This document shows, piece after piece, positions 10,871-23,392 of a stretch of DNA of 64,000 bases. Numbering within the stretch: position 1 is the stretch's first letter; each line of letters opens with the position of its first letter. Location of the stretch: assembly GCA_963573305.1 (NCBI GenBank), contig OY754337.1:69847094-69911093 (forward strand), given 5' to 3'. Both the position numbers and the translations under genes were made by a program. The stretch is from Pyrrhosoma nymphula. Taxonomy: Eukaryota; Arthropoda; Insecta; Odonata; Coenagrionidae. The notes under the pieces are model-generated. The model did no database searches. It saw only the letters and a program-made list of their open reading frames with translations, and was not told where the DNA came from.

Positions 10871-12109
10871 TACTCACATTGTCGATATTATAGGACCCAG
10901 CTATAGGCCTAGGTGAGATCTATTCTTACTCAATGAAGGCACTTACAACACTGCGAGAAATGCCAACAATTTGTTCTTGTTTTAAGGATCAGGTCAAACT
11001 GAATTTAAAGCACCTTCACAAAATATGATTTTCAAGTTTCATCTTCAGTTTTGTAAAAATATTACTTCACTTGAGTCGACAACTGACCATATGCTATTGT
11101 TGAATAAATCAATACCAAACGAACTTGGATAAAAAATTTAATAAATAACCATGGGTACTTACACCAACATAAGTAGGAAGCTACACATGGATAATGGAAT
11201 GACATCAATGAGGGATAACTCTAAACGTAATATGTAGCCCTTTCAACTTTTTACATTTCTCTGCCTTGCACAATGTTTTAAATACCAACTTGCATGATCC
11301 ACCGAATGAGTGTGATGTGAACCACAGGGCCTAGGTAAGATGTGACTTCTTTGTGCACCTTGGTATCTTCTCGCCCCAGCTAAATAAATAATGAGACACT
11401 TCACTGCAACAGTTTCTGGATACCTGCACACATATTATGCTCTCATTAGAAAAAACTTCTCCCTTGTAATTAGTAAGAAGTAAAAAGTAATAAATTATTT
11501 ACATAATTAATCTTGTGCTCTTCCAGTGAATGTTGTACATGAATTCTCCTTAGTTTCATACCAGGTCAGGTCCTTCATCTCCACTTATATCTTCATGGGC
11601 GACCAAATCATCATCCACAAGAATCCAAATGCTGTTTCACGGAAACTGGCAGGTAATTTACACCCAATTACTTAACTGATGAAATGGCATCAGGAGTCCT
11701 GAAGACAACAAGGAAGTCATCCAGTGAAACACCAGCAGAAATGGAGGACCTGACCTGGTGTGAAACCCCAGAAGAATTAATTTCTAAAAATGAAGAAAAC
11801 TCATTCAATAACAACCAACGGTCAAACAGAGTAGTACACACTGTAACAACACATAGTAGGTACTTATAAAAAAACAAGTTGCATCAGATTAGAATTTCTG
11901 AACAACCATAGGCATTTTGTATGGCAATGATGCATTACCTACAATTAATAATGTCACTTGAGTATCTTAAAAATAGGTCAAACTTGCAAATATGTATTTT
12001 CACTACCCAACATCTTTGGTCATAAGAGTTCTTCAGGTGAAGATATGTATCTATCCGTAGGATGAAGAAAGTCACAACTTCACCATTAGTTTTACACTTG
12101 AGAAGTAAA
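10871..12109. other. Intergenic, no gene recognised
   Basis: Ordinary AT-rich sequence. A short acidic open stretch at about 11540-11630 (minus) has a donor-like end but no convincing acceptor or phase partner. The words GGACCTGACCTGGT recur at 11560-11575 (reverse complement) and 11744-11757, an unexplained local repeat. Confidence 0.4.
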
Positions 12110-15100
12110 TCAAAGAAGTAAAGCCAATAGCATCAACATATCACTATCATCTTCGTCGTCATCACTATCATCCGATGAGCAAGATGAGCTGTAGGAAAGA
12201 GATGAGCTGGACCCATCATCTGGCTATGAATAAAAAAGGTAGAAGGTAGAGTTTTAATGAATACATAAAAAAACTGAGACACAACAGAACAAATATAAAA
12301 ATTCCATATATATACAAACACAAAAGACAAAATCAATTTCAGCAAACAAGAAATGGACTGGCATTAATTTTTACTTGGGAGACTTCAAGCATAATCATAT
12401 TGTCAATGATAAGTGCTCCCCTCCCACTCCCCCATATACTCGATCCCCCTGAAAGCCCTTGTGTAGTGGAAAGACTCACGGACATGTGAACTGACAAACA
12501 TCATATATTGTGCAAGTGTACTACCCCCTCCCCCCCCTCCTCACCAAAAATTCCCCTGACCAAAGCCCAACCTCCTGCAGTGAAGGCAGCAGCAAGCAAA
12601 TTTCCCATTTACATGGACTATGACTGCCATCCCCCAGCCCTTGCCAAACTCTCACCCCACCCTTCCTCGTTCGATTCTTTCCCCTCCCCTACCATGATTT
12701 TGTATGTACAGGGACTGTCCCAAACGTTCCTGTATTTTTTTTTCAAAAGTTCCGTTATAAAAAAAAAATCATTTATTGAACATTAAACTTACAATCTCTT
12801 TAGAACTTTTCAAAGAACTCTCCTACCAACTCGTTACAGTTTTTCCAATGCTTCACCCATACCTCATAGGCTCCCTGGAAGGTCATAACGGGGACCTCTC
12901 GTAGAGTCAGTTTTTGCCATTGACAGGCACCCCGAGCACTCGTCGATGGTCTCCCGACCCTCCCAGAACCTCTTGCGCCACTAGAAAGTTTGGTTCTGTG
13001 ACATTGCTTCCTCCTCAAAGGCTTTCATAAGCATTTTTAGCATGTCAGCGCCATTTTTACCCTATTTAATGCAAAATTTAATTACGTAACGCAACTCCAA
13101 ATTCGGCACCATCATTTTTTCGACAAGGGTATGGTGACACACTTTGCGCTAAGCAAAATCTTCACTCAACCACTTCTCGCAGGCAACTGGAGACAGAGGC
13201 ATTCTCTAGCCAAGAGCCCCACCCCTTTTTCCACCAGGAGCCATGCTGCACAAGCGTATGAGGCCAGCTGTGGAAATTCATTGCCAGAACTTTTGGGACA
13301 GACCCTGTATACTGTAACCTAAAATTATTTTCACCTGAAGATGACACAAAGTATTGAAACCCGGGTCGTGACAATAATTCTTACAAGTGGAATAAACTAA
13401 GGTTTTTTAATTCTTCCGTATCCATCAGGATGTTATTCTTTTTTTGAAAAATTTCCTCTGTAATCCAATTTCTTTTTCTTATTTCAAAGGACTTCCTATA
13501 TTTCATGCTCTTTCATAACTGACATATTTCACTTTTTCATGACCTTTTATTCATGTAATGCCTTTCACTAACTGAGATTAACACCCATCATACAGCTTAC
13601 TAAATACATTTGTGATAGAAAATATAGGTTTGTTATCTCACAGCTAGGGCTAAGAATCACTGAATTACTTCCATATATATAATGAGTATTTGGAATACAT
13701 ATCAGGGACCCATAACTAAATGGCAACTTCCTAGACATATGAGGTTCATTGGAAGTTGTCACTTTTCACAGGTAAAGGATTTTTACTTGCTTCCATTCAA
13801 AGGAATAATTTACCTACCAGGGAACAGAGCTTGAATGAAAAAACATTGAAAAAATGAGAAATATAGTCAACATAATGATAAGATTGTTTTCCACAAAATA
13901 ACTAAAAATAAAACTGATAAAATGCTATTCAAAACAATATTCACTTAAGCCAATGATTATAAAGGATCACTACAACTTCCTACCATAGAATCTCACCTAA
14001 CATGGCAATGCACGATTTGAGTGAATTTGTAAGAAATTGTGCGTGGCATATGGTTGCAGAGAAACTAGTTCCATGGGATAAGGTCTTAAGGGAGCTGTAT
14101 ATCATAGGAAAAGACGGCGTGTAACCGTCATCTAGTTCAGTTCTGGCTTCAGCCACAGTGGAATGCTCTTTACCTTCCCCTACATTGCCCTTCTCACCTG
14201 AAAACAAGGGGCTGGCAAAAGGATAGGCGCAGGTATGGAAAAGGTAAGTTTACAGAGGGGAAGATAAGGCAATCTCCGCAAACCGGTTGTATTCCATTGT
14301 CCTATACAAGAGATGCTGATTTGATGATTGAGGAAGGATCGCATTTTGACAGCTCTTCATCACAGCTAATGGGTGTAGCACAAGCTCAAGACATCTATGG
14401 TAATTTGTCTAAGGAACCACGGCAATGTTTATTTGCACCATTTACTTGTGTAATTATGCACCTATTTATGTGATGACGACCGTGGAGGCCTTGCCTCCCC
14501 CGCTGCCTGGCACGACACCCACCCTAGTGGGTGGCATCCCGAAGTTGCTAGGAATCAATTCTCTGTGAATGACTTTCATATTCTGGGAGGTGATAGTTGA
14601 GAGGTACTCCCACGCCACTCAACGGTATTTTTAATGTGACACCATCATGGAACTACCTTTCGTCTGGCTCCAACCCTTCGACCTATCTGGCATGGGTGCC
14701 CCTACCAGGAGCAATAGTACTTGCTCCTGCCAGTCCAGCTCTAAGGGTCATTGGAATGAACAAGCCCTTCCACCACGTCAAGGTTGCAGGGGAGGGTATG
14801 CACCTATATTTAAGAAATTTAACTGGTACATACGAAGTATCTCCATTGAAATGCCTATCTTACAAATGGACCTTAAAGGGTTGAATTAGGGAAACCAGTT
14901 GACAGTATTTGACAATGCAAAACAATGTCAAGCAGAAATTTAAATAACCTAATGTATCAAACGATCATTTTTTATGAAAAGGCTATCAAAATATACTTAC
15001 TGAGAGATGGCCACCAACATTTCCTAAGTCTAGTGAGGGGCGACTATCTGGAGGAGATGATGGCACATTCCCACTTTCCTCATTGAAAGTATCGTTCCCT

Positions 15101-18100
15101 GCCAGAGACTCACTAATATCTACCTCTTCCTGTTTTACAACATGATTGAGCTGAAAGAAAAACAAGATACAAAGATAGATACATTTAAAAAAACAACATA
15201 ATGCATTGATATGAATATGGATTGGATAGTAAGTATAGATGTGGATTAAATGAAGTAAATATTCATCCAGCAAAAAAAATCAATACGATCACATTTCAAC
15301 TGAACTGCAGTACAGCAACATACAAAATAACTGAGCACCAGAATTCCATGCTTGCTAAGACACTGCAAACAGAAACATTTTTCTGTGTTGAATCAAGTCA
15401 AAAAATAATTTTAGCTGTGGAAGTTCCTTTTCACCCGTTGATTAGGAATTATCTGTAACAATAGAGCTTGCCTAGCAGTGAGCTGAATCATGTGCTTTTA
15501 CAATATTGATATCAGGCTTTCTCAATGTGCATTCCAAAAAATTGGGCTAAATATGTATAAATAATTGCAAATGAAAAACAAGTGCAGATATCTCTAACAG
15601 GACTGTAAAACACTAAAAATTCACTATATATAGTACATCAACTCCAATATATTAATAATAAATATTTATTAAATTAATGACATAACATTAAAAGACAACA
15701 AAGCTCTCCTGAAAATGAAATAAATATGTATTATATAAAATTAGAAAAAAAACTCGAGGAACACATACAAGACAGTGTGTTAGAAGTGAGGGACAGGAGG
15801 GTCTGAAGCGCCCCCCCCCCAGAATTTTCCCCGGGCTCTTTCAGCCTTTTGGAAGGCCTCACGGTTCTCAAAACTTAGGAAAATTTTGTCGCACAAGGTC
15901 CTTCGTACTCTGGTCCGGGACATAAAGGAATATTTATTCTTTTCACAAATGGCCGATGGTACCACTGCCTCAGGCGATGAACAGCTATCCATTTGCTTTC
16001 GCTAAGTCAACAAGACGACTTTAAAAGTGCACCAAGTCTTCGTTGGCCTCTATTGCATATCAAGTGGGACTGCATCATCTATGAAGATGACACTTTTTTG
16101 TGTTCTTCTGTGGCTATGCCTGAACAAGAATTTTCTTTGTGGACACTGCTTCGATGGCGCAGCGACCATGTCCGGAAGACTTATTGGTGTGCAAAAAATG
16201 ACTATGGATGAGCATTCAAAATCAATATTTGTACACTGCTCGAATCATGCACTGGACTTAGTCATTCCAGAATTAGCCAAACAATTGGACATATTTGCAG
16301 ACAGCCTATGCCTTGTAAAAGAAGTTTCAAAAGCTATCATGGAGTCTGCTAAAAGAAAGCAGATATACAACGATATCGTTATTCAACCATACTTAACTGA
16401 TTCCGGGTCTGATAAAATTCAAGCCCCTACGAGACTACGACTACGTATATGGTGGGTTCGACTCGTTGGTGCATACGCACTCCTGCGTTGCAAAGATTCC
16501 TTGAGAACAATTTACGAGTGAGGCAAACCTTAGAGATTATGCTCAATGACAGCTCCATCAACATGAGTGATGAGCGTAAAGCCTCTCCTCAGGAATATCT
16601 GGGGAAAATAGGAAAATTTCAATTGTCATAGCTTTGAAAATTTTGCTTCTGATTTGTGAACCCACAGATCAGCTTGCGAAGGCTTTGCAGAAAGAAAATT
16701 ACACCCCGACTGGAGTAAAACTGTATGCTTAAGAGTCTGCATAACACATTCAGTGCAATGAGTGTGTTGGACTTCGATCGTTTGTGGGCATAAACCAATA
16801 CACTAAACAATAAACACGATCTTAGGCTTACAATTACCGACCCCCCAAGGATTCGGGCCCATCCGAGGAAGTTGAAACAGCTTGAGGGAAGAGCACCACC
16901 CGTACCCGTTCGGCTAACGGAAAAGGACCAGCTTTGGAAAGACTACATATCTCTGTTGGATTGGGTAAAACCCGAGCTAACGCGTCGATTTGATCAGCCC
17001 GGTATGAATCAGCTGATCAAGCTTGAGCAAATTTTGTTTCCGGGTGGTCCCAGAGGTGTCACGGAACTCAAGGAGGTGCTTGGGGTTCATAAGAGTGACT
17101 TCAACATAGCCGAGTTGATCTCCCACTTCAAATTGTGGACACCATGTTCAGTGAATCAAAGACCCTAAAGCATTAAGCCGATTCACTGAAACTGGTGTCA
17201 CCTATGATGAGAGAGGATCTTCTTGAGCAAGTGACTCGCCTCGTTATTTTGCTGTTGACTGCAGTACTTGCTACATCTACTTCATGCGAGAGATTCTTCA
17301 GTGGTCTGAAAAGACGAAAGACTTATATGCGATCCACTATGTGAAAAAAGAGATTTACACATCTGCTCTTACTCCATACACATAAAGACATTACTTTGAA
17401 CTTCCCTTCTGACACACATTCACACTTTCCTATGCTCTTTTAGCGAAATTCTAGTCTCTACCCCCTCCTATCCGAAAAAAAATGCGGGCCCTTTTCTTTT
17501 CAAGATTGACCCCCCCAGCGAAAATAGTTCCGACGCCCCTGCTATTGGATCTATACTAATTCTAGATTTTTAAGAGCAAAACATTTACAGACATTATGTG
17601 GTAATTGTCAAAAAAATATTTTGAGTTGAAAAAGAAACTTCTTGCAAGTTTGAATGAATATGACCTTTAATATCCAATAGCTCATGCCTCTGAATATCAA
17701 AATGCCATTCATCAAGAGAGAAAACAATATAAAAGAAAAAATACGTCCAATTTTCATTTGATGAATTCATTCAATCCCTAAAGGGAGGGCAGCAAAAGAA
17801 AAAACCTAATGCATAGTAAGAAAGAAAGTACAAGGCATTTAGAGATAAAATATCTGAGTAAAACCTCTTAGATCTGGAAATTCATCTAGAACCATTTGAC
17901 TGACTACAACTTGTGTGTACAAGAATATCCTAGCGGCTGGACAGATTTAGCAACCTATTTGTAATAGACCATGGATAGGAATTCTCTATTCAAGAAATAA
18001 AGTATGAAGTTTGTTAAGAAGCAAAAGATAGAGTTAAAATAGAACACATATATAATGATATAGATGAGGGTACCTCAATACATTTATAACAAAAATGGGA

Positions 18101-21100
18101 GAGAATAATGCCAGAGAATTAATAAACCTCTATCTATTGTAACGAATCCGTGCTCCCGAGACTCGCCCGGATGAGTCCCGAAGGCACAAACCGACATACA
18201 TTAAAAAATTTGAAAAAAATAAAGATTTTGGGGGGTCCCCGACTCGTGTTCAGCCAGTCAAAAAGGAAAACGTAATTCAATCTAGGAGGAAGTGGGCTCA
18301 GCATCAGGCATGAGAACGAGTAAGCACAATTACTCAAGACTTTCATTTAAACAATATATTGTTCGATTAAATTACAACACAAAAAAAACACTAATGAGTT
18401 GCCCTGGTGGGGGGAGCTTCTCTTCGTATGGACCATCTAGGACCACTGATCACTTGGAGGGGGGGGGAGAATGGCAGTGGGTGAATCTGGCCGCCGCGGA
18501 CCCTGGTCGCCTTTCCTGCGTCCCGCGGGTCCTCGTCAGATTCCCCGTTTCTCTCCTCCGTCCTAGTGATCAGATCACTTGGAGGTGGGGGGAGAATGGC
18601 AGTGGGTGAATCTGGCCGCCGCAGATCCTGGTCGCCTTTCCTGGATGCCGCGGGTCCTCCCAGATTCTCCGTTTCTCTCCTCCGTCCTGGTGATCTGCCC
18701 AGCTCCGCCTCCCGTCTTCTCGTGCACAGAGTCCCTGGCTTCGTCTCCCCTTGCGCAGTACAGTGACGGCGAGTAGTCTTAGCTCCTACTCCGTCACGCG
18801 CCAGTATCAAGATCGTCCTCCCGTTCTTCACCTCGGGCCTTTTTATACCCGGGTGAAGAGGGGAGGGGGGGGGTCACACAATTTGACGGTCGACTGGGAT
18901 GTAGCGGCGGCACTTAACTGAGGTCGCCAATACCTCCTTAGGTCCCACTCGACTCTGCGACTTCGAACAACACTACTCCCATGCACTCACACATACATGC
19001 ACACATTGAGCCATCGTCGAACTCATGCCTGATGTGGAGGCCAACAAAGGGAAATATTAAAAAAAACTGCGATGGCCGCAGACCATCACACTATCAACAG
19101 GCATATGGTTCATATGATGCATAGGCTCTATGCCATGTAAAAAATGCTTTTTCAATGGATGGTTAAGTTAAATCCAGATTTCCAAGAAGTCACCGATATA
19201 AAGAGTCTAAATACAGGTTAAGCTCACATATTACAACTGCACCATTTGCAAAATATTTACGAATACTTCCAAAAAACCTGATGTAGGTGCACCATCAATG
19301 TATTGCACATCTAGCTTCCCACATGAGAAAACAAGGGAGAAAAGTCATGGCAAACAAAACACTTGGTACTCTTCCACAAATTTATTTAGCTGACGCCATG
19401 AGTTTTAACATACTGTGGCATAACCATGTGCATGTAGCACCTGATTATGCCACAGTGAGGTAAAATGCACTGTGCCAGCTAAATAAATTTATAGAAGAGT
19501 ACAAAGTGTTTCATTCATCACGAATATCAATAACTTCAACCAAGTCCAATCCTATGTAGTCATATCGAAGGGAGAATACCTTAAGGAAAAAATTGCATTG
19601 ATACCCAGGGTAAGACAGTGGCACTGACACCTACATAACCAGGTTAATTTATGCATCATTAAAGAATTTCACATTACATGAAAGACTACACTCATAATTG
19701 TTGACTACACAATTGATAGTGGCAAATCGGAGGGGTATCTATTACCATTCAGATGTACACACTTACAAGATCTTCTTCGGTAGGGATATCGACCCTAGGT
19801 CTTTGCCTTCTAATAATGTCCTCAGCATCACCATTCTTCCTCTTTTCTCCCCTTCTGACGGGAGTACTACTTTGACTATTCTTATTTTCTGGAGTTATGG
19901 ATGAGCCAGATTCTTCTCTTGATCTTTTTGATGCTAGAAAGTTAGACTGTAACTGATTCAAGTCATCTCTCTGTTGTGATGATTGAACCAATGCAACTGG
20001 ATATGGCAAACGTGGGTTCCTTGATGTTTCCTCCCGTTGATTCCCTGATGGATCAGCAGAGTGATCTTCATAATCATCCAATTGTTCCTCCTTAATGATG
20101 ATATCCTAAGAAATATGTTTACGCCATAGTCCAAAATGAAAGATGTGGAAATGATATATTTATGATAAGCTCCACATGTAACATATAGTTTCAATAGCAA
20201 AATCACATTTAAAAAAGATACTTACACCAGGTAATGATTTCTCTGAAGTAGGTAATTTCTGAAAATAATTGTTTACTTCCAAGCAATTTTTCCTAAATTC
20301 TTTAAAAAAAGAGTTTACTTTGAAGCAATTGACACATACATGCTCTGAGAGGTGGTCCTCCTTTGTAATCTGAAATGAAAGCAGCCACTTGAACCTCTAT
20401 ATTCAACTCATGAGGGCTATTTAACGTATAGGGTATGTAGATGGATAAATATAATTTAAATGCAGAAATTCAAATCAGAGTTGTCACAGTTTTAATTTTG
20501 ACAATTATTCCACCTTTCCATAACATGCACCAAGTTTGAACAGTTCCTCCTTTATGCAGATTTCTAAGTTTCCCACGCCTAAATATCTATTTTTCCATAA
20601 TAAAACTCTGAAGTCTGGTAAATATACATTAGAATAAAGCATAAAATGGCACTGCATTCCTGAGTTAACCACAAAAGTTGACCCTCTTTCAAGGAAAATA
20701 AATCAGAAAGCAGGAAATTCTCAGGAAAACTTCACATGTCTTTCACGGCTACACTTCAACAAATTCAAACAGAAAAATGGTTGACGTAATACTATTGTAA
20801 GAGGTGATTTACCAGTAAATGTAGGTTTAAATGAAAGAAGACATATCTGTATGTACTCTTTGACAGCAACATACCCTGGTCTATTTTCATGATTTCATTC
20901 TTCAGCTTGGCATGAATACAAGCAGTCTTTATATCCCATCCATAAAGGCTACTCTCTTTCTCCCCTTCCCTGCTTACCGAAAACCCTCCCCATTACCATA
21001 GCACCTAAATTCCCATCATCCCTAATTATTCTTTCCAACCACCTACTATGCCTCCTCCTTATATCCTCCACCAGTTTTCTTTCCCTCAATGAAATTAGTA

Positions 21101-21969
21101 GATTCCATAGAAAATCAAAGCTGGAAATACGAAAAGTAAATTGGTCATAGGGAAACTAAGGTAATGAGGTTTTCTTAGCCAAAGAAAGCGAAGGTTATCG
21201 TAAAAGGGCACAAACTGGAGCAATCAGAATAATTTAATTGCGTGGAAAGTATGTTGGAGGAAAATAGGAGTTAGAGAAGATCGAGAAGATGTAGTAGCAA
21301 GGACAGAGGGAGAATTGCGCGAAAGAAGTGTTCAGGCAATAGTGGGGAGCTGATGATGAGAAACTTCCTCCATCAGCTCCCTTCCGCAGCTTCAAGGCTG
21401 CTCCCGAGGGAAGGGGGTTCGTATTTTACACAAACTAAAACCTGAAATCTTAAAACTGTCTCCCCCCACCTTAACCTTACAATAAACAAATTGAAGTACG
21501 CGGGCTTTATTTCTTGAATTAGAAGTGGCGGAGCTATGAATAACCGGGGATCTGGGGGATATGGAATATCCCTTTGATTGATTAACCTTAGAAAAGGTTT
21601 CGAATTAGTTTATCGTTGGTTCCGAAGCTCCACTCCGGTATTGCAATTAGTACCGGAGCAGCGCTCCGGAAAGCTCCAACTGAAATTAGTTTCCGTAATA
21701 GATCATATTATTTCAATAATGAGACATTGTATCACGTTAAACTGATGAAGGATAACAAACAACCATAATAAAAAATAGGGCCTCAAATAGTAAAAGGATA
21801 TGGGTACATGAAATTTTCAAATAAAATACTGCTTGAAATTACACACCTCGAATTCCGTTAGTGTACGAAACTCCTCAGCGAGAGAAAGCCCGCTTTCGTT
21901 CCGGATAAACAAGCTGTATTTAACTTCATCGTTGCTGCAGCACAGCCGGCAAACACGTTTGATATCCAT
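12110..21969 (-). CDS. ZAD-domain nuclear protein, five exons, 289 aa
   Basis: Exons 21847-21969, 20226-20369, 19767-20105, 15001-15150 and 12110-12223 all join in phase 0 with consensus sites. The first two make a ZAD domain: Cys7 and Cys10 in VCRLC, then Cys53 and Cys56 in HVCVNCF, with the usual FFKEFRKNC helix after. The ZAD is an arthropod-expanded zinc-binding dimerisation domain, usually at the N-terminus of C2H2 transcription factors. Here no C2H2 finger follows: the rest is charged and disordered, with IIIKEEQLDDYED, a basic cluster RRGEKRKN...RRQRPR (about residues 175-195), KQEEVDISE, and a Ser/Asp tail (CSSDDSDDDEDDSD) ending in a short Leu-rich end. An upstream in-frame ATG at 22044 exists, but MDIKRVCRLC is the standard start. 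Function is inferred as chromatin or transcription-related; alternative exons with fingers could be missed. Confidence 0.75.
12709..13307 (-). mobile_element. Internally deleted mariner-type element
   Basis: TIRs CAGGGACTGTCCCAAACGTTC and its near-complement at the right are bordered by TA on both sides. On the minus strand, NLELRYVIKFC...MSQNQTF.WRKRFWEGRETIDE matches the N-terminal domain of mariner transposase, and FQGAYEVWVKHWKNC the C-terminal WRKC-like end; the catalytic core between them is deleted and frames are broken. Confidence 0.75.
13335..13367 (+). other. Hammerhead-ribozyme-like motif
   Basis: CTGAAGA, a weak stem-loop (13342-13355), GAAAC, CCGGGTC: core box, stem II, GAAA and GTC cleavage triplet in hammerhead order, with a very short stem III. 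Stem II pairing is poor. It belongs to the family also seen at 29106 and 46439-46504. Confidence 0.4.
14465..14890. other. Repeat-like, GC-richer block of unclear origin
   Basis: The block contains a hairpin CCACCC-TAG-GGGTGG near 14521 and a plus-strand frame of about 95 codons at 14597-14884. The text FDLSGMGAPTRS resembles translated repeats common in arthropod genomes, possibly upstream parts of LINEs. No splice or domain evidence for a gene. Confidence 0.25.
15794..17542 (+). pseudogene. hAT transposase pseudogene (DUF4371/ZMYM1-like)
   Basis: Plus-strand pieces across several frames: CFDGAATMSGRLIGVQ with VHCSNHALDLVIPELAKQ (16140-16300), an RFDQPGMNQLIKLEQILF stretch (16990-17060), and the C-terminal dimerisation motif LATSTSCERFFSGLKRRKTY with RSTM (17266-17345). 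This is the order of KRBA/ZMYM1-type hAT transposases. Stops and frameshifts are frequent. Candidate degenerate TIRs are CAGGAGGGTCTGAAGC at 15794 and its counterpart ending 17542; no 8-bp target duplication is visible. Confidence 0.75.
18138..19090 (-). mobile_element. Solo LTR, 953 bp, with CTAT target duplication
   Basis: The block begins TGTAAC and ends TCACA (TG..CA) and is flanked by CTAT at 18134-18137 and 19091-19094. On the minus strand CGGGTATAAAAAGGCC (about 18835-18850) is a good TATA box, suggesting minus orientation. No gag/pol flanks it, so it is a solo LTR, probably Ty3/gypsy-like by its 4-bp duplication. It sits in an intron of the ZAD gene. Confidence 0.7.
18448..18692. repeat. 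Two 125-bp tandem units inside the LTR
   Basis: GATCACTTGGAGG begins each unit at 18448 and 18573; both continue through GGGGGAGAATGGCAGTGGGT and CCTGGTCGCCTTTCCTG to CTCTCCTCCGTCCT. The units differ at several positions, so the duplication is not a recent assembly artefact. Confidence 0.9.
19359..19509. repeat. 151-bp imperfect palindrome
   Basis: ACACTTGGTACTCTTC...AAATTTATTTAGCT pairs with AGCTAAATAAATTT...GAAGAGTACAAAGTGT, and the inner CTGTGGCATAA pairs with TTATGCCACAG. Almost the whole element folds on itself; it looks like a foldback MITE in a ZAD-gene intron. Confidence 0.8.
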
Positions 21970-23392
21970 AGCATCCGCAAAAGTCAAAGTGCCCCAAAAA
22001 CTCAACAACAGTGTCACTGATGGTTTAACACAAATATGCACCAATAATTATTTAGTTGACACCGCTTCCAACCTGAATATCAGTTGGCCTGATATTTCTT
22101 TAAACTCCGTGCCGCACACGAACACTTTCAGTTTCCCCCAGTTGATAAACAATAAAAAAATGAGAAACGAAAAGAGCGACATTTGGGGCGCGTAATTTAT
22201 TGTGGCTTGTTTTGTGCATTCCGTGTAGACGCATGTTTATGATCGACCAAATCAATGGACCAAATGAAGGAAACTGGCTGCATATTGTTGTTTTTGATGC
22301 GGGAAATAAAGCCACATGAATCCTCATTGATAATATTTTGAGGGATCAATGAGAATTAATTATTACCTTCATTGTTTTATACTTTGTATTTCCGTCCACC
22401 GGTGGCGCAATACTATCCCCCCCCCTCCGTAAAATGTTACACGCCAAAGATTGTTATATACAATCTTCGGATTATAAGCTGTTACAACGGATGCAACCGG
22501 ATACAAAGCTTGGATATTCAATAGAAGTGCAGTTGTTAAAAATGTAGCATAGAAATGTTAATGCTGCTTTCATGAATATCGATTCCATTCACAAATGCAA
22601 CATTGTAACAAGTGGTTTTCCCCTACTATATGTATTGGAATGGAACGGGAAAAAGCGACGTCCGCGGACAGGATGAACCGAACGTTTACTTTGTTGACCC
22701 AGGGAAGCAAGTTTTAGGGTAGGTACCAAAGAAGGTTCATTGAAAAACTGTAAACCTTTCCATTCCCACGTTGCTGCTTAACTTATACTTTAATGTAATT
22801 TAAAGATTTCAATCATTCTAGAGGTGAGTGAAAATACGTAGCTATAAGATTTTCGTAATGTGTATCTATTTTATAATTGGTAAAATAGGTGCTGCAATAA
22901 ATGAAGGAGTGTTATAGTGACATAAATTTATAGAATCGTCCTTGCAAGGATATATGGACAATCAATGAAATGCTAAGTGCCTATATTTTTTTGCTTTTAT
23001 AATTAGTAAATTTTTATAAATATTAGTGGTAGAGTCCTGACGTTTAGGTGTACATGATCCTAGCTACCACATATATAATATGACAATCCATGGATGACCA
23101 CATGGAATTACATCCGACATCCAATGTCCCTCAAGGATGTCGACATCTTCAGGATGATATCCTTATGGAGTCGTAATTAGACATCGATAATTAAGTTAAC
23201 ATTGAAATTTTCTTTTCCTGAATTGAAAAAAATTAAATGATAAGGTGTACATTGTCATACAATTTCAATAGTGTATACATTCCAGCTGAGGTTCCCTAGT
23301 CATTTTGTGAATCATTTAAAATCCAATCTAATCTCTGCACCTACTTTTTGATGATTGTGAATTGAATTAATTATCAATTTGTTTAAATTTAA
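21970..23392. other. Upstream region of the ZAD gene, no further gene seen
   Basis: AT-rich intergenic DNA presumably holding the promoter and 5' UTR of the ZAD gene close to 22000. At 23085-23170 the words GACATCC/GGATGTC recur several times. No open frame with recognisable content. Confidence 0.4.

Noticed and set aside
11540..11632. Possible acidic exon (DDDLVAHEDISGDEGPDL) of the ZAD gene
   Set aside because: The donor is plausible but the acceptor is poor, a stop precedes it, and the exon at 12110-12223 already closes the frame.
13980..14207. 75-codon minus frame and 40-codon plus frame ending before TAA near 14120
   Set aside because: Neither shows a family motif or splice support.
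15786..17550. 8-bp target duplication around the hAT pseudogene
   Set aside because: Flanks GTGAGGGA and CTATTGGA do not match; tips are too decayed to place.
18391..18831. 146-codon Arg-rich minus-strand frame
   Set aside because: It lies in the GC-rich tandem repeat of the solo LTR and mirrors its composition.
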